A stretch of DNA of 64,000 nucleotides. It comes from Ampelocalamus luodianensis (Eukaryota > Streptophyta > Magnoliopsida > Poales > Poaceae). Below, piece after piece: positions 55,684-64,000 of the stretch. The notes beneath the pieces are model-generated. The model was not told the origin of the DNA, searched no databases, and worked only from the letters and a program-made list of their open reading frames with translations. The DNA is taken from positions 14,151,840 through 14,215,839 of the forward strand of contig CM070628.1 in the NCBI GenBank assembly GCA_036346255.1, in the 5' to 3' direction. Every line of letters begins with the position of its first letter. Positions within the stretch are counted from its first letter, which is position 1. The position numbers and the translations under genes are program-made.

Positions 55684-58600
55684 TAGTGGCAGAGCCAGAA
55701 ATTTTCGAAGCCTGGGCAAGCCGCAAGCTAAGGTCTATTGAGTACCGCAAGCATCGGATATTCGGATACACAATTACACATCATGCAAATCCACAATAGT
55801 TTTAAAATAAAAAGGTATATGATACATCACCAATGTAAATGTTCATAGATGAAAATAAGAGCGAGATATCAGATACGATAACAAACAACTCACTCGACAC
55901 TACCAAAGTTATGACGAGTCAACAACAAAAGTCCAAATATCCAATCACACAACCAAAAGAGAGTAAGAGACTCTACAAGATAAAAAAATAAAAATAAATC
56001 ATATAACTTTGACTTGAAAATATTCACATCGAAGAGAATGAAACATACCGATAATGTGCTAATTAGGCCTAGGACTACGAGGCAAATGTCCTTTCCTTTT
56101 CTTCATGGCTTGAAACCGTCGAGCAATAACATTATCATCAAGTTGTTTAAATATGTCCCGTTTGGTGTAGCATATCATCAAGTCATTGAACCAATCATTG
56201 TTGATCTTGTTGCGCAATTTAGACTTAATAATCTTCATTGCCGAAAAAGCCCTTTCAACCGGTGCCATTGACACCGGCAATAACAAAGCCAACTCAATGA
56301 GTTTGTAGACCAATGGAAAAACCAAATATTTCTTGGTTTCAACCATCTTTGTAGCCAAACTTTCAAGATCTTTACAAGTAGAAAAGGAAGCATGCCTTCT
56401 CACATGATGAATGTAAGTCTCAAGTTGGTGACTTATGATTGCACGATCACCACTAGAGAAATCCGCATGATAAATTGTAGTTAGGCGAGCAAGCTTGTCA
56501 ATATCAAACTTAGAGAAAGAATTCTTTGGATCAAGGCATGAGAAGCACACTAATATCTCTGTAGATGCTTCACTAAAACGATGATTCATCTCAGTACATA
56601 TCTTATCAAGGGCAACATAGAAAACCTCAACTCGGTAATAATGAAGATTAGTGTAAGTCTTCCCATCACGCCTCGAATGACCCCTAACTGGTATTTGTTC
56701 ATCTATATTTGGCACCGGAATACCTTTGACAACACAAAATTGTTGGACCTCATCAAATAAGTCCTCCCAACCACTTTCTCTCATGGAGGTCAATCGAGCT
56801 TTGACATCATGAATTAATTCCATAGCATGAACAATATTTAGATCTTTCCTTTGCAAGACTTGTGAAAGCTCATTTGTGATGGCAAACAACTTTAACATAA
56901 GCTTCAAAATGAAAGCAAATCTGAAACTCTCCATTTTTTCTATCAAACCCGCCACTTGAGACGGTCCACGCCCATCCTCATCTACCGCACTAAGCACATG
57001 TAACACCGACCTCCACATTTGATCCAAACGAAGTAAAGTTGTATGATGTGTACCCCATCTAGTATCCCCGGGTCTAGCAAGACTAGTTTGTTGATTCAAG
57101 CCTCTTCCACTAAATATCTCACCCTTCTCAAGCATATCCAAAATATTTTGATGATGTTCTTCTGTTAATGTATCCCTCCTCTTGCAAGATGCACTTGTTG
57201 TAGTCACAATCAAGGTGACATACTCAAAGAAATCATGAATAGATGAGCAACAACTAGCAACGAAAACAACAACCAATTGCAAACGGTGGGCAAAGCAATG
57301 GACATAGAAAGCATAAGGATTTTCATCTAGAATCTTTCTTTGCAAGCTATTAAATTCACCTCTCATATTTGAAGCCCCATCGTATCCTTGCCCCCGTAGC
57401 CTATGAATGGATAACTTGTAATGATCTAGAATACCAACAAGAGCTACCTTTAGTGCCTCCGATGTAGTCTCATATACATGATGTAGAGCAAGAAATCGTT
57501 CTACAACCTTTCCTTCATTGTTCACATACCTATAACAAAACAATTGCAACAAGGTTAAATAGAAGTATGGAACAACAATGGAATAATAGGTAAATAGAAT
57601 AATGAACCACTACTAACCTCAACATTACCGCCATTTGCTCTTTCACGGATATATCACGCGACTCATCGATAAGCACGGAGAATTGTCTATCACCAATCTC
57701 TCTCATAATCACATCGGTAACTTCTTGTGCACAACATTTTGCAAGATCCTTTTGAATTTCGGGAACAAGCATCTTGCAATTTTTTGGGCCACGGTCAAAA
57801 GCATGCCTCACTTTTTCATTCTTATCTTTGTACCAATCTATCATTTCACAAAAGTTACCCTTGCTCAATGAAGTAGAAGATTCAACATGGCCACGAAAAG
57901 CCATGCCTTGACCAATGAGAAATCTTGTGCACTCTAGAGAAGAAGTCAAACGGATTTTATATAGTTCTTCGGATTCCTTGGTTGCACAAGAGAGCTTACT
58001 TGACACACTTTGTCTTTGGTTATGAAAATCATCACAATGCAATCTTGCATTGTTATGGTCACTTCTTACACCACCAATATGGTCGAGCAATGCTTTGTAG
58101 GCATGCTTCCAATCACTAAACCCGGTTTTGGTGAAGACTTCAGAACCAAAACGTTGATTATTTTCTAGCTTCTTAAAAAGAAAGCAATAGAAACAATATG
58201 CCGCATCTTGAGACTCGCTATATTCTATCCAATCATACTTATTATATCAATCTTTTGAAAATACCCTCCACAAACATCCAAATTGTTTGCGAGGAAAATT
58301 TACAATTGGTTGGGTTGGACTCTTCTCACTTGGTCTTGAACATCCGGATGGTAATCATCTATTTGTTTCCTAACAGCGGGATCATACATAATTTCATCTA
58401 GATTAAACACATCCACCTCATCATTAGCCATATTTGGTTCATCTTCATCACTTGGTTGTGGATCTTGTGGTTGCGGTTGTGGTAAGCTTCTCGAGTCAAT
58501 CAAAAACCTCCTCATTTCTGAAATTTTAACAATTCTCATTATCTCAATACTTAAGGATTGTGCATTTTCTACTAGAACAACAAAATCATCCACTGATCCA

Positions 58601-59304
58601 CTCATGAGTCATGACACTACATTCCTACTAGCACTAAAGAAATCATGAAATTTGGAGAATTGAGCTCACTGTCATTGCTCACCTAGCCGGCCGCCGCTCA
58701 GTGCTGTCACAGGCTGTAGAAAGCTGGTCGCCGCCGCTTGTGCTGCTCACGGGCTCACGGCTCACCTGCTCCCGAGTCCAGCCGGCCGCCACTCGTGCTG
58801 CTCCCGCCGTCGCCGCCGCCATCTTTGCTCCCGCCACCGCCGCCTCGCGCGCTCCCGCTCCGCCGGCCGCCGCCGACTCGCTCGGCCGCTATGTCGCCGC
58901 CGCGATCGCGCTCGCGCTTCCCATCGCCGCCGCGCGCCGGCGCTGCTCCCGAGTCCCGCCGGCTGCTCCCGCCAGCCGCCGCCGCGGTTGTGTTGTGCGC
59001 TCGCTGCTCCGCGTCTACTCTTCTGCGCTTGTGCGCTGCTGCTCTGCTGCCTCGCCACCCGCGCTTGCTGCGCTTGTGCCTAGGTTGGATTTGGCTGGTT
59101 GGGGAATAGGGATTGGGGAGGGGAATTAGGGATTGAGGAGGAAGAACCGAGAGGAGCTCAGCTAAGGGAGGCAGGGGGCAAAGCCCGGGCATGGGGCAGG
59201 ACGGGCGTGACCCATCAAAGCAATCGGGGGGCAGCCGGCCCATTAGGGCATGGAGCAAAGCCCAGGCAGTTGCCCGGGCTGGAGGGGTGCTGCATCCGCC
59301 CCTG
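55684..59304 (-). mobile_element. hAT transposon with 8-bp target duplication
   Basis: It is 3621 bp, flanked by the perfect 8-bp repeat ACCATTGA (55676-55683 and 59305-59312). Ends are TAGTGGCAGAGCCAG at left and, as complement, CAGGGGCGGATGCAG at right, matching 11 of 15 and fitting the CAGNGGCGGA hAT consensus. It encodes one transposase on the minus strand. The right 600 bases are GC-rich untranslated leader; frames there are spurious. Confidence 0.92.
56059..58605 (-). pseudogene. hAT-family transposase (TTF zinc finger, DUF4371, hAT dimerisation)
   Basis: Exon 1 spans 58605-57618, an 88-bp GT-AG intron follows (57617-57530), and exon 2 spans 57529-56059, about 819 codons in all. Order of domains: acidic N-terminus (SDEDEPNMANDEVDVFNL), TTF-type zinc finger (WIEYSESQDAAYCFYCFLFK), DUF4371 region (SKGNFCEMIDWY, FSVLIDESRDISVKEQM), RNase H-like core (GQGYDGASNMRGEFN, VHCFAHRLQL, RWGTHHTTLLRL) and C-terminal hAT dimerisation (LALLLPVSMAPVERAFSAMK). 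Damage is light: a frameshift near 58300 and TGA at 58247-58249 where WYNKYDW would be expected. Exon 2 is fully open. The enzyme cuts and pastes the element in the nucleus; relatives are often annotated as zinc finger MYM-type proteins. Confidence 0.88.
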
Positions 59305-59312
59305 ACCATTGA

Positions 59313-60886
59313 TAAACCTACATGTCGTGAAGCATATGATTGCTTCATGTTGATTGGACTTGGCCTTTAGAGAAGGATCGATAAGAGGTGTTTTAGTATC
59401 TCCACCAAAATACCGAGTTAGAGATCTTGGAAAAACCGCAGCGCAAGACGACGCAAGGAGAGACAATTCAGGCCAAGAGAAAACGAAGATAATGAAGAGA
59501 CTGATTCAGGACACCTGGTTTGTCATCTGTTTTGAGAAGCGTACGTCAATGTTAACTCGTTTGTGTGTTGACTTAATGGGTGCCTGATAAGGTTTTCTAT
59601 TTAGACCTAGACTTCACTATAAAAGAAAAGAGTGTAGGATTTGCACTCAACCAACTCAAGCCTAGAAACCCTAATGTGTGATTACAGAAAGTGGAGGTAG
59701 AGGTAGCTATACTTTGAGAAAGATGGATTGATTGGGTGCTCAAGTCTTGAGTTTTTGTACTTCATGGTAGAGTGGTTGTAAACCAATAATTCCTTAAATC
59801 AATTCACGCAAGTTTGTCTCAATGAGTTTTATCTTGTTATTGCTCTCTCTTTAATGATTTTAGAATTTTTGTGTTCATAGAGTTTTGATTAGGTCTTTTA
59901 CTGTGATCTAGTTTGCTAGGATATGTGAGAATTAATCTAAGGTTATCTTGACCATCTTCCACCCACAAACAAGTTTTTGGATTAAAGTTTGAATTTCCTT
60001 GGTTTTTGTGTCTCCTTGACCTCATCTAAGAAATTTGTGGAACTTTCGCTTTGATCGTCCTGATCGTCGATTGGAATAGATTCCTGACCTTCTTGATGAG
60101 CTACATTTGAAATCTCGGAGTATTTGGATCTCGATCTCGAAATCAAAAGTTAAGTCGATTTAAGATCATCTCAGACTGTCAACCCTGCAGCCGGTGGTCA
60201 AACTGTGCCCTAGACGGTCAGATTGGCCAAGAGGTTTTGATCTCGGGGTTTTCCGATTTCTTGTGTCTCTGATTTTCATAGCTTCTATAGCTATTGAAGT
60301 GAATAAGAAATTAAATATCAAGAAGTTGAATACCAAGGGGGGTTGAAAAGGAGTAGACGCTCCTATTCAAACTCCTCTAATCGTCTTTTCAGCCCAACAC
60401 AAACATCTGAAGTAAAAAATCAAATGATCCAGTCCATTTCAACTTGCAATCAAGAGAGTCCATACATGTGGCGGACGGCCGCCTTTCTCCGGTGCGTGTA
60501 GAACAAATCGCGTGTTGCGGCGCCAAGCATTGTAAATCTCCGGCTGCGGCGGCGACAGGCATTAGTTTAGTAGCACAAGTAAATCGATCGATCTGGATTA
60601 GAGAGGCCGGCGTCCATCAGTATGCATGTAAGCAATTGCAGCCGGAATTTCCACTTGGAAAGAAGTAGGACTTAGAGGATAACTTCGGTGCACATTTGCG
60701 CGCCGGAGTAGGACTTGAGGATAACTTCGGCGCTTGTGCCTCCGATGATATAGACCTGTTGATTTTTGCCTTCTCGTTTATCTTTGTGCGTGTATTGGCG
60801 TGCAGTAACAGTTCAGTGCTTCAAAACGAGAAAGCGTGTGTGAAACAGCCGTTAAAAAGAGTCTAATGGATCTTTGTAGCTTAAGG
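59313..60886. other. Unresolved, probably LTR-derived; no gene seen
   Basis: A TATAAAAG box (59619-59626) followed by a stretch with GTGTAGG and CCCTAATGTG words, and a later GGGGGGTTGAAAAGG block (60337), resemble a plant LTR with its promoter. No boundaries or target duplication found. 60440-60790 is moderately GC-rich with no domain. Confidence 0.3.
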
Positions 60887-61090
60887 GCTTGTTTGGATGC
60901 TAAAAGGCAAAATCCTAGAGGAAAAAAAAATTCCTGAGAGGGGATTTTGAGGGCATATGAAATCCCTCTCAACTTCAAGGGGAAATCTAGCTTAAGGGCT
61001 TGTTTGGATACTAAAAGTCAAAATCCTAGGGGAAAAAAAATTCCTGAGAGGGGATTTTGAGGGCATATGAAATCCCTCTCAACCTCAAGG
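60887..61090. repeat. 101-bp tandem duplication (MITE-like)
   Basis: Two copies, about 60887-60988 and 60988-61089, 101 bases apart. Both contain GCTTAAGGGCTTGTTTGGAT and AAATTCCTGAGAGGGGATTT and differ at only a few positions. The words resemble termini of small grass hAT or Tourist-like elements. Confidence 0.75.
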
Positions 61091-62410
61091 GGAAATCTTC
61101 CTACCTAGGAATAAAATCCCTATTATCGTTTGGGAACAATAGAGATAAAAATCCCAGCCATGAAAAAAAATCAAAAAAATCGTAAAATTCAGAAACAACA
61201 CACAACAAAACAATCAAAGAGATCAGCATTCCCATAGTACATACTTAAGATGTTGGATATTTGCATCTCATACCCAAACCACATGACAACTAGATGTTAT
61301 AAACCAAAACTAGTCAACATGTAAATGGAATCTGAACAAGCAAGCACAGGTGCAGTGGACAGAGTTTATGAGACTATTCATGCAAAATTGAGGTTTTGTC
61401 TGAAGCTAGCACAAGAGTACCATAGGAAATCGTATATCCTACATTATTACATTTCCAGAACTTTTATCCATAATTTTCAACCATCACAGTGTACTTGCAG
61501 CAGCCAAATCAAATCTCCAATCCAACAAAAAGGAGCACATATATCCCAGAAGCCCTTCTAAAATGGTCACAAGAAAGAAAAATATTAGTCCAGCTCACTT
61601 GGTATCTAAAGGACAAAGAGAGCAAATCATTTATCACCTGTCGCATGAATTGCACTAAATGCATGTACTAGTATCCTTCAGAAAACCTCATTTAATATAT
61701 TCTCCCACTTACTTTAAAAAAACACACATATGTGAGAACCTCATTTAACCAACATGTTTAGCTACCAATTTACTCTGAATCTGAAAGTAAGGACACTATT
61801 TTACCATGATACTAAGTCATTTTGATAGCAAGAGTTCCATGCAATACTTCAAAACTTGAGGAAAATATCTCCCATGAAAACTCTAATACTCCACAAATTA
61901 ACAGGTTATGACTATTGGTCTATTGCATCTGCAAGATATACTTGGCACTGTTCATTCATTTCAACAAGTAAGATCATGTTACACGGAAAATTTAATATGA
62001 AGATATTACCACAATTCATGCTTGTTGGGCATTGTCTTCTTCTAACAGTAGATGAATGATGGATCTGACCACTTCAATGTCAACAAAAGTTGCCATCTGA
62101 AATCAGACATCCAAATCAGCCAATTAGAAAAAAAATGCAAGTTACAGCCTATTGACTAAATGAATGTACTAGAATTAACATCATTAAGACAACATGAAAT
62201 CAGTATGATGCATACTGGATATGGAAGCACCAAAAGAAATTCAAAACAGGGGAGCTAACAGCCAGGCAACAGAAAATGCAATGTGGAGCATATAGTTTTC
62301 TATGTGGATGCGCGTTCATGATATATCAGAGTTAGATTATATAGTCAACAAGCAGGGGGTTTCCTGCTCAATTTCTGATATTAGATTTGAGAGAAATGAC
62401 ATAAAATTAC
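61091..62410. other. AT-rich, no gene seen
   Basis: Could be intron sequence of the PheRS alpha copy on the minus strand, but I found no further exon of that gene (for example the GDWKDLEFKEYNFG region) here. Confidence 0.4.
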
Positions 62411-63534
62411 CTCTTGAGATGTTCTCTTGTCACATCAGTTGCCAAAGCTTTTCCACAGTAAAATGCATAAAAAATTAGCAAATAACATCTTGTAATACAG
62501 GATAACTGTATTTTGTGCACAGTACCAAACTCGGCAGAGTTAAAAGGGTCCAATGCACTGACAGATCAGATAGAGAACTTGGTACTACCTAACAACTATT
62601 ATTTGTTTTTTTAAATGAACCTAGCAACTATTTGTGCTGTGCCAATACACAATTCAGCAAACAGTAGCAATGAAAAAGCAAATTATGGGATGAATGATGA
62701 GCGACAAGCAACACAAACATCCCCATTCTCTAGCCTCTTAAGCTGCTCTTGCAACTCATCCTTGATGTCCTCAACCTGAATAAAACAAAGAGCAAAATGT
62801 TAGATATCATGCCTAGCGATAAAAGCCGGAACACATGTAAAAGCACTCCCGACAGACCTTCTTGAGTAAACACAAACCCAGTTATTGCACACGAAAACAG
62901 TTGAATTGCAGACAGCCATTTTCTACATCTATAATCCAGACATGAATTGACTTCATAAAAGAAAATGAGAAAATTTGCACACACAAACATTGCACCCAAA
63001 GCACAAAAGAACAGTAAAACTGCACACTGAGCTCACCTCTATAGCTTTCTTAAGATGAGGTCATTATTTCCTTTCTCGAACCCAGTCCATTTGTTCTTCG
63101 CGGCTGCCTTCATTCCAATGTCGAAGACGTTCCCCAATTTTTCCTACAATGCACGAATCTAAACGTCAGCATTCTCCGGAACCCAAACCCTTCACTCCAA
63201 TTGTTCCTAAAGCCCAGAAGAAGAAAAACCTCACCTTAAGCGCGCCCTTGGAGGCGCCTTACGGTGGGATGGCAGAGACGAGCTGCACCTCGGGGGAGCC
63301 CCTCGCCGTGTAGCCCTTTGCCTCATCGGTGAGCACCCACGTCTCCTTGGTGATGCCCTGTGGGAAAGCGATCTCGTTAGGGTTTTGGGGGTTGGGGGGT
63401 TGGGATAAAGTTTGGCATTTGGGAGAGGGAGAGAGAAGAAGAAGGAGAAGAAAGGCACCGAGCTCTCGACGATGCGGAAAGTGGAGAGGCTCTTGATGAT
63501 GTCCTCAAGCTCCTTGTGGGGGACGCCGAGGGAG
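62411..63534 (-). pseudogene. Phenylalanyl-tRNA synthetase alpha subunit, N-terminal exons only
   Basis: Minus-strand exons are: HKELEDIIKSLSTFRIVESS (63534 to about 63462); GITKETWVLTDEAKGYTARG and SPEVQLVSAIPP, TAA, GASKGALK (about 63361-63235); EKLGNVFDIGMKAAAKNKW with GNNDLILRK (about 63146-63050); VEDIKDELQEQLKRLENGD (about 62775-62720); and ALATDVTREHLKR (about 62450-62411). Order and introns match the cytosolic enzyme's N-terminal tRNA-binding part. PheRS alpha joins Phe to its tRNA. Defects are the in-frame TAA where the family has Glu (PPEGASK), a CT instead of GT after exon 3, no catalytic-domain exons downstream, and loss of the first codons to an LTR insertion at 63535. A partial, dead copy. 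Confidence 0.75.
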
Positions 63535-63904
63535 TGTCACCACCCAGGTGATGACCAGAGCGGCAACCGAAGAAGAGGCAGCAAAGGAAGCGCACGGCAA
63601 GAAGGTGATGCTTCAGGCAAAGAGGAGTTTGGACCACAGCTTAGTCTAGCTGGTAGTGGGGATAACTTTAGTAATATTTTGTTATGTTGTGGGGACCGAC
63701 TAAGAGGAAAGCTGAGGAAGTTGTTGCTTTATAAAGACATGTTCTGCACTTGTAAACGTTGTCGATGAAAAGGAATAGTGTCATCCTCATTCTTCCTGTC
63801 TACTTTCCCCTCTGCTGTTCTTCCTACTATCATCGATAGACGCTCGTCTCACCCGACGATCCATTGAATCTCTCAGAGAACACTACTATAGATCGGACAT
63901 AACA
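63535..63904 (+). mobile_element. 5' LTR of an LTR retrotransposon
   Basis: It starts TGTCACCACCCA and ends CGGACATAACA (370 bp). It is followed directly by a primer-binding site, so this is the left end of an element running out of the window. The 5 bases before it (GGGAG) would be the target duplication. It interrupts the first exon of the PheRS alpha copy. Confidence 0.8.
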
Positions 63905-64000
63905 TTTAGTATCAGAGCCTCGTCGATTCCTCGTCGAATTCTCACACTCTCTCGGTTTTGATTGGTAATTTTTTCCAGGAGAGGGTACCGACCGCCTCCG
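63905..64000 (+). other. Primer-binding site and start of retrotransposon interior
   Basis: TTTAGTATCAGAGCC matches the initiator Met-tRNA site (TGGTATCAGAGCC) with one mismatch. The remaining bases are untranslated leader. The element type cannot be told from this alone; Ty1/copia is likely. Confidence 0.75.

Noticed and set aside
58701..59348. Long frames on both strands at the right end of the hAT element
   Set aside because: They lie in the GC-rich leader of the transposon, composition alone explains them, and they overlap each other in all phases.
1..64000. CRISPR array, tRNA or rRNA genes
   Set aside because: No regularly spaced identical repeats with unique spacers, and no tRNA cloverleaf or rRNA words were seen. 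The tandem arrays are transposon minisatellites.

Overview
This window is nuclear DNA of a grass (Poaceae). The evidence is the company it keeps: Tekay-type Ty3/gypsy LTRs starting TGTAACATCC, Angela-type and SIRE/Maximus-type Ty1/copia LTRs, plant mobile domain and GRF zinc-finger transposon genes, and intron-bearing or PPR genes with grass-like high GC at their 5' ends. I cannot name the species. About 80 percent is transposon-derived, much of it nested, and host genes are a minority.

Layout. 1-3925 is part of a long gypsy LTR on the minus strand. About 3931-5593 is a solo copia LTR. 5594-14340 is a decayed Tekay-like gypsy element without a visible 5' LTR. 14341-16480 is a plant mobile domain transposon remnant that the gypsy element abuts. 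17353-18207 is a three-exon Casparian strip membrane protein (CASP) gene, convergent with a frameshifted PPR gene at 18608-20301. 21455-23073 holds a small hAT-like element and an Angela-type solo LTR with target duplication. 23637-26900 is a cluster of fold-back elements. 27420-27790 is a LINE fragment. 28559-33789 is a Mutator-like element with about 1-kb terminal inverted repeats, a strong internal hairpin and a decayed GRF zinc-finger gene. 34022-35215 is an LTR fragment, followed by 140-bp tandem repeats and a second decayed GRF gene (36350-36913).

The second genic island is 37984-43356. It has a six-exon NudC/CS-domain gene on the plus strand and a convergent PPR-DYW gene whose DYW domain has lost key residues and its reading frame. 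44777-50289 is a solo gypsy LTR with another solo LTR inserted six bases from its end. 54190-54470 is a TRIM element. 54966-55202 is a possible small membrane protein gene. 55684-59304 is a nearly complete hAT transposon with a perfect 8-bp target duplication. 62411-63534 holds N-terminal exons of a cytosolic phenylalanyl-tRNA synthetase alpha copy, cut by an LTR retrotransposon (63535-63904 plus primer-binding site) that runs off the window.

The host genes do not form a pathway: CASP builds the endodermal Casparian strip scaffold, NudC is a chaperone-type protein, and the PPR proteins are predicted organelle RNA factors. The main themes are nested insertion and LTR-LTR recombination, fold-back sequences able to make double-stranded RNA, and repeated TAG stops at glutamine positions of transposon genes that look like decay of methylated CAG sites. 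All domain calls are from reading the sequence; nothing was searched.
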